Assembly (NCBI GenBank): GCA_022799175.1
Contig: JAAWNY010000004.1
Span: 23,343-87,342, forward strand
Source: Lachnospiraceae bacterium
GTDB lineage: Bacteria > Bacillota > Clostridia > Lachnospirales > Lachnospiraceae
DNA: 64,000 nt
Direction: 5' to 3'
The notes under the pieces are model-generated. The model made no database searches. It saw only the letters and a program-made list of their open reading frames with translations, and was not told where the DNA came from. Below are positions 9,366-17,439 of this stretch, piece after piece; position 1 is the stretch's first letter; every line of letters starts with the position of its first letter. The translations under genes were made by a program, and so were the position numbers.

Positions 9366-10451
9366 ATGGAAAAGAAGCTGAGAGTCGGAGTGTTAGGCGC
9401 TACTGGAATGGTAGGTCAAAGATTTATCACCCTTTTGGCGAATCACCCTTGGTATGAGGTAGTAGCAGTGGCGGCAAGCCCGCGTTCTGCCGGGAAGACT
9501 TATGAAGAAGCCGTGGGCAGTCGCTGGAAGATGGACAGCCCGATGCCGGAAGCCGTAAAAGGGCTGGTGGTAATGAATGTCAATGAGGTGGAGAATGTTT
9601 CTGCCAAGGTAGATATGGTATTCAGCGCTGTGGATATGAGTAAGGATGAAATCCGGGCAATTGAGGAGGCATATGCAAAGGCGGAAGTTCCGGTGGTTTC
9701 CAACAACAGCGCTCATCGCTGGACGCCAGATGTGCCGATGGTAGTGCCGGAGATCAATCCTGAGCACTTTCAAGTGATCGAATTTCAGAAAAAGCGGTTG
9801 GGTACCAAGAACGGTTTCATTGCCGTGAAGCCGAATTGTTCTATCCAAAGTTACGCGCCTGTTTTGACAGCTTGGAAAGAGTTTGCACCATATGAGGTAG
9901 TAGCTACCACTTATCAGGCGATCTCCGGGGCAGGAAAAACGTTTCAGGATTGGCCGGAGATGGTTGGGAATATTATTCCTTTTATCGGCGGTGAAGAGGA
10001 GAAGAGCGAGCAAGAGCCGCTTCGTTTATGGGGGAAGATAGAAGACGGGGTGATTGTCAAGGCGGTAGAGCCGGTAATTACCTGCCAGTGTATTCGAGTG
10101 CCGGTGCTTAACGGACATACGGCTGCTGTATTTGTAAAATTCCGCAAGCACCCAACAAAAGAAGAACTTATTGAAAAAATGGTGAATTTTAGCGGACTTC
10201 CGCAGAAGCTGGCGCTTCCTAGTGCACCGAAGCAGTTCATCCAATATTTAGAGGAAGATAACCGACCGCAGATCGCTCAAGATGTCGATTTTGAGAATGG
10301 GATGGGAATTTCCGTAGGACGGCTGCGGGAAGATACCGTATATGATTATAAATTTGTTGGGCTGTCCCACAATACGTTGCGGGGAGCTGCCGGTGGCGCT
10401 GTGCTCTGTGCAGAGCTTTTGACGGCGCAAGGATATATTAAGGCCAAATAA
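9366..10451 (+). CDS. asd: Aspartate-semialdehyde dehydrogenase
   Basis: The 361-residue enzyme reduces aspartyl phosphate to aspartate semialdehyde in the pathway to lysine, threonine, methionine and diaminopimelate for peptidoglycan. The N-terminus has the dinucleotide-binding GATGMVG motif (11-17). The catalytic cysteine is Cys158 in KPNCSIQ. The sequence pattern (SNNSAHRW, KPNCS) is that of the archaeal/fungal-type subfamily (TIGR00978) rather than the E. coli type. I use the ATG at 9366 because GAGGAG stands about ten bases before it; an upstream GTG at 9333 has no good site. It is monocistronic, with a strong terminator after it. Confidence 0.93.
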   Translation: MEKKLRVGVLGATGMVGQRFITLLANHPWYEVVAVAASPRSAGKTYEEAVGSRWKMDSPMPEAVKGLVVMNVNEVENVSAKVDMVFSAVDMSKDEIRAIEEAYAKAEVPVVSNNSAHRWTPDVPMVVPEINPEHFQVIEFQKKRLGTKNGFIAVKPNCSIQSYAPVLTAWKEFAPYEVVATTYQAISGAGKTFQDWPEMVGNIIPFIGGEEEKSEQEPLRLWGKIEDGVIVKAVEPVITCQCIRVPVLNGHTAAVFVKFRKHPTKEELIEKMVNFSGLPQKLALPSAPKQFIQYLEEDNRPQIAQDVDFENGMGISVGRLREDTVYDYKFVGLSHNTLRGAAGGAVLCAELLTAQGYIKAK

Positions 10452-10504
10452 CTTGGTTTTATTTTTCCCTTTTCAGAAAAGTGTTTTTATGAAAGGACAA
10501 AAAG

Positions 10505-10550
10505 GAAGCGCCTTCGGATGATTGATTCATCTGTTGGCGCTTCTTTTTTT
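10505..10550 (+). terminator. Intrinsic terminator after asd
   Basis: GAAGCGCC (10505-10512) pairs with GGCGCTTC (10536-10543), with an inner GATGA/TCATC pair, followed by a long T-run. It ends the asd transcript. Confidence 0.9.
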
Positions 10551-10642
10551 ATTTTACTGCATCATAAGGTAGACATATACGAATGCCTTCTATTGTTCCT
10601 TCATATAGCGGTGGGTTTTGAAAGGTTAGCGGTTTCACACCC

Positions 10643-11395
10643 TCACTCTGCGTTTTTCGCATGTAAACGGTTTAGTTCAAAATATAACGGCACCAATACC
10701 GCATTTATAATCAGGGCGTAAAACAAAGAAAGCAGCGCCACCGATATATCCCCCCATAACATAGGAGAAGCAAATTCGGAATCGAGCATATGCTTACGCA
10801 TAAGATTCACCATGCTAATTGTAAAACCAATGCTTCCCCAAATCAAACTGGATCGGCATACCAGCTTAAGCGCGTTCGCGCTGTCTTTTATCATTTCTGC
10901 CGTACAATTGTCTCTCTTAATGATATAGACAAATGCTTTTAAGAAGCCCCGCCAATATCCTGTACACAGCAGCACTAGAAGGCAGGGAATCAGGATAAAT
11001 TCCATACTGATGGAATCTACAAAATACCAAGTTCTGCTGCCGATACCATATTTGACTATAAAGAGCACCCCTAAAATTGGGATTACAAGTTTTATAAGGA
11101 AATTTGCGCTTTTTTGGGCGTTATTTGCTTTTTGCTGCAATTCCACAAGATTTTCTTCTGCTCTTTTTTGATAATTTTCCATAGCAATCCTTTCTCCACT
11201 GAGCAGTTCATTTACACTGATACCAAGTATTTTACATAAGTCCAGCATAATGGCGGCATCCGGAATGCTTTTTCCGGTTTCCCATTTTGATACTGCCCGG
11301 TTGGTAATGTTTAACTTTTCCGCTAATTGTGCCTGGGTAAGTCCCTTCTCTTTTCGACAGGTTGCAATGAATTTTCCTATCGTTTCTTGGTTCAT
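10643..11395 (-). CDS. XRE-type regulator fused to MotA/ExbB-like membrane domain
   Basis: The first 65 residues are a helix-turn-helix domain of the Cro/C1 type (LTQAQLAEKLNITNRAVSKWETGKSIP). A short coiled linker (residues 75-95) leads to four hydrophobic segments. The last pair, roughly residues 180-240, resembles the third and fourth helices of MotA/TolQ/ExbB channel proteins: IWGSIGFTISMVNL followed by ISVALLSLFYALIINAVLVPL. This suggests a membrane-anchored DNA-binding sensor, though signal and targets are unknown. GGAGG precedes the ATG. The neighbouring MATE exporter on the same strand could be a target, which is speculation. Confidence 0.72.
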   Translation of the reverse strand: MNQETIGKFIATCRKEKGLTQAQLAEKLNITNRAVSKWETGKSIPDAAIMLDLCKILGISVNELLSGERIAMENYQKRAEENLVELQQKANNAQKSANFLIKLVIPILGVLFIVKYGIGSRTWYFVDSISMEFILIPCLLVLLCTGYWRGFLKAFVYIIKRDNCTAEMIKDSANALKLVCRSSLIWGSIGFTISMVNLMRKHMLDSEFASPMLWGDISVALLSLFYALIINAVLVPLYFELNRLHAKNAE

Positions 11396-11416
11396 GTTTC
11401 CATCCTCCTTGCCATC

Positions 11417-11457
11417 AGTATAACAGAGAAAAATTGTTCTAGAACTAACCGTTGGTT
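11417..11457 (-). promoter_or_regulatory. Promoter region of XRE gene with two inverted repeats
   Basis: On the minus strand a TATACT -10 (plus 11417-11422) follows a poor -35 (plus 11440-11445) at 17 bases. A perfect palindrome GTTCTAGAAC (11436-11445) covers the -35, and AACC-GTT-GGTT (11447-11457) lies just upstream. These are candidate operators for autoregulation by the XRE protein. Confidence 0.35.
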
Positions 11458-11470
11458 GATTTTGGTAGAT

Positions 11471-12838
11471 TCAACCAGCAGTTGACTGTTTCCTTGTAAC
11501 GAATGCTTTTTCTTGCCAATGTCCGGTCCGATAGCGGAATAAGGAGATTAGATAATTGACACACCATCCAAGAGGAACGGCATACCAGATCATCTGGATT
11601 CCCCAGATAGGGGAACAGATTCTAGCTACCGACACCCGAAGTCCCAAGTTGATTAGGTTGGCCACCATATAGACCATCACATCACCGGATCCCCGCAATA
11701 CTCCGTCTGTGGTGGCCTTAAAGCCAATTAAGCAAAAGAACCAACCGATAAAACGCAGATAAGCGGCGCCGGTGGTATAGGCAACGACAGAAGCATTTGT
11801 GTCCATAAAAGCAGAGAGAATCGGGCGATAGAAAAACTGGCAAATCAAAAGTAGAAAAATAGCAAAACCGGCAATGATGCCATAAGAGCTGCGATAGCCT
11901 TGTTGTACCCGTTCTGGTTGATTGGCGCCTAAGTTCTGGGCAGTAAATGTGGACATGGCATTCCCTGTGCCAATCATAGGTACAATGGCAATCGATTCCA
12001 AACGCATTCCGGCAGTATAGCCGGCTAGGGCAGAGGAACCAAATTGATTGACGGAAGACTGCGTCAATAACATGCCGATACTGACGATGGATTGCTGGAC
12101 AATCGAGGGGATAGCAATGGTTGTGCCATGCAATAGGATGGAAAAATCAAACAGCCGTGGACATTTTTGTGTAGGATATCCATGCAGCAAAAATATGAGG
12201 AGGAGGAAAGAGAGCATGGCAGAGACGCCCTGGGCAATTACGGTGGCGATGGCCACTCCTTCTACTCCCCTATCAAAATGGATCACCAGCAGAAGATCCA
12301 GAAAAATATTCAATATCGAAGAGAATATCAACAGCGCCAGAGGAATACCGGATTTTCCCAGAGCATTAAAGTTGGCAGCCAGTATATTGTACATAAACAT
12401 AAAAGGCAGTCCTAGAAAATAAAGTTGCAGATACCTTACTGCATCCTCATAAATGTTAGTCGGCGTACCCAGTGCAGAAAGAATCTGTGGATTACAATAC
12501 AAACCAAATACAGCCAGCAGTGTGCTGAGTACAGAAAAAGTTATCAGGAATGTATAGATGGAAGTCTTCATTTCCAGATGCTTTTCTGCACCCAAATATT
12601 GGCTTGTCAACACCGAAGCGCCGATTCCGCCGCCAATGGCAATCATGATGAAGACATTGGTAAAAGAATAAGAAGCTCCCACCGCTGCCAGAGCGTCTTC
12701 TCCCACATACCGTCCTACAATCATCGAATCCACCATATTATAAAATTGCTGAAACAAATTGCCCAATATCATAGGCATGGCAAAAAAGAATAAAGAGCGT
12801 CCAGGAATGCCGGTTAGTAGTTTCTGTTTTTTATTCAT
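11471..12838 (-). CDS. MATE family efflux transporter
   Basis: A 455-residue protein with about twelve membrane helices in two related halves. The N-terminal family block reads AMPMILGNLFQQFYNMVDSMIVGR, cut here as AMPMILGNLFQQFYNM then VDSMIVGR, and LAAVGAS follows. MATE proteins export cationic drugs, dyes or metabolites using sodium or proton gradients. I choose the ATG at 12838 because AGAAAGGA precedes it; the upstream ATG at 12883 lacks a site. Residues YTAGMRLES in the second half are typical. The substrate cannot be predicted from sequence. Confidence 0.9.
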   Translation of the reverse strand: MNKKQKLLTGIPGRSLFFFAMPMILGNLFQQFYNMVDSMIVGRYVGEDALAAVGASYSFTNVFIMIAIGGGIGASVLTSQYLGAEKHLEMKTSIYTFLITFSVLSTLLAVFGLYCNPQILSALGTPTNIYEDAVRYLQLYFLGLPFMFMYNILAANFNALGKSGIPLALLIFSSILNIFLDLLLVIHFDRGVEGVAIATVIAQGVSAMLSFLLLIFLLHGYPTQKCPRLFDFSILLHGTTIAIPSIVQQSIVSIGMLLTQSSVNQFGSSALAGYTAGMRLESIAIVPMIGTGNAMSTFTAQNLGANQPERVQQGYRSSYGIIAGFAIFLLLICQFFYRPILSAFMDTNASVVAYTTGAAYLRFIGWFFCLIGFKATTDGVLRGSGDVMVYMVANLINLGLRVSVARICSPIWGIQMIWYAVPLGWCVNYLISLFRYRTGHWQEKAFVTRKQSTAG

Positions 12839-12920
12839 AAAACGGGTTCCTTTCTGACTAAATTTATCCTGGCGGTTTCCCAAAGCTGCAGGGAAGATTC
12901 AGATAAAATTTTCGTTAAAA

Positions 12921-12949
12921 AGTATATCATCTTATTTTTCGGATAGCAA
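12921..12949 (-). promoter_or_regulatory. SigmaA-like promoter of the MATE gene
   Basis: Read on the minus strand: TTGCTA (plus 12944-12949), a 17-base spacer, then TATACT (plus 12921-12926). Confidence 0.5.
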
Positions 12950-12974
12950 CGAAAAAACATATTTCTCTACAAAG

Positions 12975-13019
12975 AAAAAAGCCTCCTGACGAAGATTCCT
13001 TCGCCAGGAGACTCTTTTT
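12975..13019. terminator. Terminator after the SASP gene, possibly bidirectional
   Basis: A strong stem (CTCCTG-CGAAG paired with CTTCG-CAGGAG) is flanked by A-run on one side and T-run on the other, so it can act in both directions. The main role should be ending the minus-strand spore protein transcript. Confidence 0.85.
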
Positions 13020-13046
13020 ATTTTTGTTCACTCAGCAGGTCAGGCT

Positions 13047-13253
13047 TTATTTGCCGGCCATCTGCTTCTCCTGAGCTTCGATCATCTTTTTCACCATATA
13101 GCCGCCTACGGATCCGTTCTGAGCAGAGGTCAGATTGCCGTTATAGCCGTTGGATAACGGTACACCAAGCTCCTGTGCAACCTCCATTTTAAAACGATCC
13201 AGTGCTTCCTTTGCTTCCGGTACTTCAGCTCTGTTAGAAGATCTGTTTGCCAT
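13047..13253 (-). CDS. Alpha/beta-type small acid-soluble spore protein
   Basis: A 68-residue protein that coats and protects DNA in dormant spores. The two family signatures are present: EALDRFKMEVAQELGV, which includes the germination-protease cleavage region, and GSVGGYMVKKMI. I use the ATG at 13253, after AAGGAGGG; an upstream ATG at 13319 would add an atypical basic tail that overlaps the leader hairpin. It should be made in the forespore under SigmaG. This gene is direct evidence for a spore-forming host. Confidence 0.93.
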   Translation of the reverse strand: MANRSSNRAEVPEAKEALDRFKMEVAQELGVPLSNGYNGNLTSAQNGSVGGYMVKKMIEAQEKQMAGK

Positions 13254-13278
13254 AATATAGGCCCTCCTTTTCTTCTTT

Positions 13279-13296
13279 GCCTGCCCTGAGGCAGGC
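13279..13296 (-). other. Leader hairpin of the SASP mRNA
   Basis: A perfect seven-bp GC-rich stem (GCCTGCC with GGCAGGC) with a four-base loop lies just upstream of the ribosome binding site of the spore protein gene. It is not followed by T-run. A role in message stability or translation is possible but unproven. Confidence 0.5.
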
Positions 13297-13345
13297 TTTA
13301 TGGAAAAGGACTGCCTCACGACATGTTTGTTTTTTGTTACGCTCT

Positions 13346-13374
13346 TATTATGTGTCCTTAAAAAGATAATACAC
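13346..13374 (-). promoter_or_regulatory. Candidate SigmaG promoter of the SASP gene
   Basis: On the minus strand, CATAATA (plus 13346-13352) matches the SigmaG -10 pattern CATNNTA. Upstream by 17 bases is GTGTA (plus 13370-13374), one mismatch from the -35 pattern GHATR. Confidence 0.4.
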
Positions 13375-13479
13375 TAGAAGCTTCTGTGTAATCTGTCAGA
13401 AATTAGAAAAGAAAAGGCATAGCTGGAAATATGAAACGGATAGCAAAGTCAATGGATAGTAGAAATCGATCGGGATCTC

Positions 13480-14538
13480 TTAGTTTTGAATCATAAATTT
13501 ATAGATAGTTGTTGTGTGATATTCTTCTTTGGCTTTCAAAAAAGGAGAAGGAAATTGCGGTTTGTTGACAGCATCGGGATAGTGCTGAGTCTCAAAACAG
13601 TATCCTTGTCTTGCCTGATATTCCACACCATCTTTTCCGACACCATCCAGCATATTACCGGTATAGAATTGCACGCCGGGCAGATCCGTATAGACTTCCA
13701 TCACGCGACCACTTTTTTCATCGATAGCTTTTAATGAAAGAGCCAACTCTCCTTCTGGATGTTTTAGCACCCAGTTATGATCGTAACCTTTGCCGAAAAT
13801 CAAGGGTTCGTAATTGGCATCAATATCTTGTCCAATAGCTTTTAGCTGTGTAAAATCCATGGGGGTTCCTTTTACAGCCACCAATTCTCCGGTAGGAATA
13901 GAGTCTTTGTCGGTAATAGTAAAATAATCGGCATCAATCCATACCTTCTGCTGCAAAACATTTCCAGAATCATGACCGGCCAAGTTAAAATAGGCATGGT
14001 TTGTAAAATTGGCCACCGTGTCGGCATCGGCTTTCATAGAATAGTCCAGACGAAGACAGTTATCTTTTGTCAACGTATAGTTGACTGCGATTTCGGCATT
14101 ACCCGGATAGCCTTGATCGCCGTCAGGACTAAACAGAGAAAAAGTCAGTCTAGTTCCCTCCTCGGTTTCTTCGACTTTGGCATCCCATAAACGATTTCGA
14201 TAGTAATCTGGTCCGCTGTGCAGATTGTTCCGATCTGCAGAGTTGATACCCAGTGCATAAGTAACCCCATTCAGCGTAAAAGTAGCATTGCCAATCCGAT
14301 TGGCATTGCGTCCAACAATCTCTCCGAGATGACCAGATAAGGTAAGACATCCATCTACAGTATCACGTCCCAGCAGAACATCCCCCAGGTTTCCCACTTT
14401 ATCCGGTACGATCATGGATAACCAAATACCACCTAAATTGGTAAAGACAGCCGTCAAACCATTATCATTCGTCAACGTATACTTGTCTGCCTGGGCACCA
14501 TTCTCTAATGTGCCAAACACCTCTTTTTTCCATCCCAT
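13480..14538 (-). CDS. galM: Aldose 1-epimerase (galactose mutarotase)
   Basis: A 352-residue GalM-family enzyme that interconverts alpha and beta anomers of aldoses. The catalytic His lies in NFTNHAYFNLAGH and the catalytic Glu in the C-terminal CFETQHYPDA. The NRIGNATF and HSGPDYYRNRLW blocks are standard for the family. AAGGAGG precedes the ATG. The neighbours are not sugar genes, so the in vivo sugar is unclear; galactose or glucose is likely from the family. Confidence 0.92.
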   Translation of the reverse strand: MGWKKEVFGTLENGAQADKYTLTNDNGLTAVFTNLGGIWLSMIVPDKVGNLGDVLLGRDTVDGCLTLSGHLGEIVGRNANRIGNATFTLNGVTYALGINSADRNNLHSGPDYYRNRLWDAKVEETEEGTRLTFSLFSPDGDQGYPGNAEIAVNYTLTKDNCLRLDYSMKADADTVANFTNHAYFNLAGHDSGNVLQQKVWIDADYFTITDKDSIPTGELVAVKGTPMDFTQLKAIGQDIDANYEPLIFGKGYDHNWVLKHPEGELALSLKAIDEKSGRVMEVYTDLPGVQFYTGNMLDGVGKDGVEYQARQGYCFETQHYPDAVNKPQFPSPFLKAKEEYHTTTIYKFMIQN

Positions 14539-14588
14539 AAGCTGAAATCCTCCTTGGTTGTTGAATGAATAAAACTTTAAGTGCCTTC

Positions 14589-14617
14589 ATTATACCGCAA
14601 GATTTATGATTCGTAAA
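14589..14617 (-). promoter_or_regulatory. SigmaA promoter of galM
   Basis: On the minus strand TTTACG (plus 14612-14617), a 17-base spacer and a perfect TATAAT (plus 14589-14594), about 50 bases before the galM start. Confidence 0.55.
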
Positions 14618-14673
14618 GGTTGAGCAAAGGGAAAGCGATAAACAAAAAATTCCTTTGTTTCATAAATAAATGC

Positions 14674-14702
14674 TTGTGTATCGGAAAGTTTGATACTATA
14701 AT
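14674..14702 (+). promoter_or_regulatory. SigmaA promoter of rsmD-coaD
   Basis: TTGTGT at 14674-14679 and TATAAT at 14697-14702, spacer 17, ending 30 bases before the rsmD start. Confidence 0.6.
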
Positions 14703-14732
14703 GGTACGTGATACCAGAAAAGGAGAATTACT

Positions 14733-15296
14733 ATGCGAGTAATAGCCGGAAGTGCAAGACGGATTTCGCTGAAGACACCAAAAGGGTTGGATACAAGACC
14801 AACAACGGATCGGCTCAAGGAAACCCTTTTTAATATATTGCAATATGATCTGGCAGATTGTTGTTTTTTGGATTTATTTGCCGGTAGTGGCGGAATTGGG
14901 ATCGAGGCATTAAGTCGGGGAGCCGCACAATGCATTTTGGTAGATCAAAACCGAGAGGCGGTAGCATGTATCCGGGAAAATCTGCAAGTGACACATTTGA
15001 CGGAACAGGCAACCGTGATGTGTTGTGATGCATTGACGGCACTGAGCCGGTTGGAGGGAAAGTATTGTTTTGATTATATTTTTATGGATCCTCCGTATGG
15101 GATGTTGCTAGAGCAGCATGCTTTGGCATATCTGGCAGATTCCAACTTGATTCGAAGGGAAAGCACCCGGATTATCATAGAGGCGCGGCTAGACGAAGAT
15201 TTTGCTTATCTGGAATCCATGGGATATAAAATAGAAAAGAAAAAGCTTTATAAAACAAATCAACACATTTTTGTGTATCGGGAGAACGAAAAATGA
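14733..15296 (+). CDS. rsmD: 16S rRNA (guanine966-N2)-methyltransferase
   Basis: A 187-residue SAM-dependent methyltransferase. It shows [10 protein letters not shown] at the start, [16 protein letters not shown], the SAM site [18 protein letters not shown] and the catalytic DPPYG. RsmD methylates G966 of 16S rRNA in the 30S subunit. AAAAGGAG precedes the ATG. The stop overlaps the coaD start by four bases, the usual rsmD-coaD order in Firmicutes. Confidence 0.93.
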   Translation: MRVIAGSARRISLKTPKGLDTRPTTDRLKETLFNILQYDLADCCFLDLFAGSGGIGIEALSRGAAQCILVDQNREAVACIRENLQVTHLTEQATVMCCDALTALSRLEGKYCFDYIFMDPPYGMLLEQHALAYLADSNLIRRESTRIIIEARLDEDFAYLESMGYKIEKKKLYKTNQHIFVYRENEK

Positions 15297-15778
15297 CAGT
15301 AGCGGTTTATCCGGGAAGTTTTGATCCGGTTACCTTAGGACATATGGATATTATTGAACGCACGGCTTGTATGATGGATCGTGTGGTGGTTGGCGTTTTA
15401 CAGAACAGTTCGAAAACGCCGTTGTTTTCTGTGGAAGAACGTGTTAAGATGTTAAATAGAATTACTTCTCATCTGAATAATGTTGAGATCCGGGCATTTG
15501 ATGGTTTGTTGGTAGATTTTGTTCATGAGTGCCAGGCAAATGTGATTGTTCGTGGACTTCGGGCAATTACCGATTTTGAGTATGAATTGCAAATGGCGCA
15601 TACCAACCGGGTAATGGCTCCGGATATTGATACTATTTTTTTGACGACAAACCTGAATTATTCTTATGTCAGTTCTACAATAGTCAAGGAGATTGCATCT
15701 TTTGATGGGAATCTCGAGGCATTTTTGCACCCAGATATCGCAGAAATGATAAAACAAAAGGCGAAAAGTCGAAAATAA
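15293..15778 (+). CDS. coaD: Phosphopantetheine adenylyltransferase
   Basis: A 161-residue enzyme that transfers AMP from ATP to 4'-phosphopantetheine in coenzyme A synthesis. The nucleotidyltransferase motif is [12 protein letters not shown] with the signature TLGH at residues 14-17. The second signature [13 protein letters not shown] and the C-terminal [11 protein letters not shown] complete the family pattern. It is translationally coupled to rsmD through an ATGA overlap. Confidence 0.95.
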   Translation: MTVAVYPGSFDPVTLGHMDIIERTACMMDRVVVGVLQNSSKTPLFSVEERVKMLNRITSHLNNVEIRAFDGLLVDFVHECQANVIVRGLRAITDFEYELQMAHTNRVMAPDIDTIFLTTNLNYSYVSSTIVKEIASFDGNLEAFLHPDIAEMIKQKAKSRK

Positions 15779-15852
15779 CATGAATTTGTCAAAAATATCG
15801 AAGCACAATCTTAAAATCGGGGAAGATATGTCAGAAGTAAGGAGAGGGAAGA

Positions 15853-16425
15853 ATGAGTAGAATCGAACAATTGATCGGCGAGATCGAAGAATATATTGAC
15901 AGCTGCAAATTTTCACCATTGTCCAATACCAAGATACAAGTCAATAAAGAAGAGCTGGAAGAGCTATTGGTGGAGCTGCGATTGCGGATTCCTGATGAGA
16001 TTAAGAAATATCAAAAGATTATCAGTAATCAGGACGCAATCCTTTCTGAGGCAAGAGTACAGGCGGATACGATTCTGGCTCAAGCAACAGAACAAACAAA
16101 CGAACTGGTGAATGAACATGAGATTATGCAGCAGGCATATACGCGGGCCAATGAGATTGTAGAGGAAGCCCAGGCCCAGGCCCAGGCGATTATTGACAGT
16201 GCAATGGCAGATGCCGACAGCATCCGTCAGGGATCCATTAATTATACCGATGATATGTTAAAAAGTCTTCAGATGATTATATCACATTCAATGGAAGGCG
16301 CCCAGGGACGTTTTACAGAATACATTTCCTCTATGCAATCAACCTATGATATCATTACTGCCAACCGTAATGAACTGTCTCCTAATGTGTTTAACGGACA
16401 GGGAGCGACAGAAGACATGCAGTGA
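15853..16425 (+). CDS. Coiled-coil protein of unknown function
   Basis: A 190-residue soluble protein. After a short N-terminal part with two ordered segments (IEQLIGEIEEYIDSC; EELEELLVELRLRIP) it becomes a long Ala/Gln/Glu-rich coiled coil from about residue 50 to 125, with repeated AQAQAQ and EARVQADTILAQ stretches. Such proteins are often annotated as ATPase subunit-like or DivIVA-like, but no ATPase motif is present. It follows coaD in clostridia. GGAGAGGGA precedes the ATG. Its last 35 bases overlap the 3' end of the convergent ylbJ. Confidence 0.8.
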   Translation: MSRIEQLIGEIEEYIDSCKFSPLSNTKIQVNKEELEELLVELRLRIPDEIKKYQKIISNQDAILSEARVQADTILAQATEQTNELVNEHEIMQQAYTRANEIVEEAQAQAQAIIDSAMADADSIRQGSINYTDDMLKSLQMIISHSMEGAQGRFTEYISSMQSTYDIITANRNELSPNVFNGQGATEDMQ

Positions 16426-17359
16426 GAAATAAGGACAGGAAGGCGTGGGCCAGTTTCCAGCCCATATATTGCCGGATGGAAAGTCCGGTGCCTTTGATTA
16501 CGCTTTTGGTCTGGAAGATTCCTGAGAATCCTCCAAAGGCCACGGCACAGATGACAGGCATCAGGGCTTTTTTGTCGTGGAAGAAGGTACATAAACTGTT
16601 TACTCCCGTGGTAATTTCAGCAGCTCCTGTCAGAAAAGCACGAAGAGCAGAAGAACCATAGGGAAATTCCTGAATCCATACGACTAGAATGGAGAATAAC
16701 ATAATATAGCCGCCAATAATAACCATGGTTTCACAGGCAGAGGCGATGACATCTTCCAATAATGGATTTTCTGTGGCTATAGTAGCATTCGCACCTGTTG
16801 AATCTATATTTCCGGAATTTTTGTCAATACGATAGATACGCCGGGCAATCCATGACAACGGCAGAATCGGCAAATACAAACAGAAAAACAAAAGAGCCGG
16901 AGATATGGTAAGTGCAAGTTGTGCCTGTACATAGCCAGAGAGGAACATGGGACTAGGATGATTACAAATGGCAAGAAGATATGCGGCTTCTTTTTCTTGA
17001 ATTACACCGCGTTTGCGAAAATCTGCACACAATTTTGCGCCCAGTGGATAACCGCATAGCAAGCCGCACAACAGAATATAAGAACCGGAAAGGGATAGGT
17101 GAAACAGGTTTTGCAACAGTGGACCAAAGGGACGCATGATCAGCTCGATTCCTCCCAGTGCCGTGATCATCTGCGTACAGATGAGAAAAGGAGCCAGGGT
17201 AGGAAGTACCACATGAAACCACAAAAGCAGTCCGTTTAAAGCGCCGCGGATCGACAACGAGGGGAAGGAAAGCAGCAAACCCAGTATCAGGATGGGAATG
17301 AGTGAATAAATGCGAAAACCCGATCGAGTCGGAGTGGAAACGGAAACAGGACAGGACAT
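16391..17359 (-). CDS. ylbJ: Sporulation integral membrane protein YlbJ
   Basis: A 322-residue polytopic protein with about eight membrane helices and two nucleoside-recognition (Gate) type segments: LLCGYPLGAKLCADF and AFGGFSGIFQTKSVI. In B. subtilis YlbJ is needed for spore cortex formation and belongs to the SigmaE regulon. A matching SigmaE-like promoter is seen upstream. The 3' end overlaps the convergent coiled-coil gene by 35 bases. Its position near coaD is shared with Bacillus. Confidence 0.88.
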   Translation of the reverse strand: MSCPVSVSTPTRSGFRIYSLIPILILGLLLSFPSLSIRGALNGLLLWFHVVLPTLAPFLICTQMITALGGIELIMRPFGPLLQNLFHLSLSGSYILLCGLLCGYPLGAKLCADFRKRGVIQEKEAAYLLAICNHPSPMFLSGYVQAQLALTISPALLFFCLYLPILPLSWIARRIYRIDKNSGNIDSTGANATIATENPLLEDVIASACETMVIIGGYIMLFSILVVWIQEFPYGSSALRAFLTGAAEITTGVNSLCTFFHDKKALMPVICAVAFGGFSGIFQTKSVIKGTGLSIRQYMGWKLAHAFLSLFLTACLLSLPVR

Positions 17360-17390
17360 GGAAAGATGCCTCTTGAATCATTGTCATTGT

Positions 17391-17419
17391 ATTGTATGTT
17401 GCAGATAGGAGAGACATTC
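17391..17419 (-). promoter_or_regulatory. SigmaE-like promoter of ylbJ
   Basis: On the minus strand CATACAAT (plus 17391-17398) matches the SigmaE -10 consensus CATACANT exactly. Fourteen bases upstream GAATGTC (plus 17413-17419) matches five of seven positions of GAATATT. It lies 32 bases before the ylbJ ATG and agrees with mother-cell expression. Confidence 0.5.
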
Positions 17420-17439
17420 GAAAAGAGAAAGGAAAACGG

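Noticed and set aside
16154..16200. Short tandem CAGGCC-type repeat
   Set aside because: It is codon repetition for Ala-Gln in a coiled coil, not an independent repeat element.
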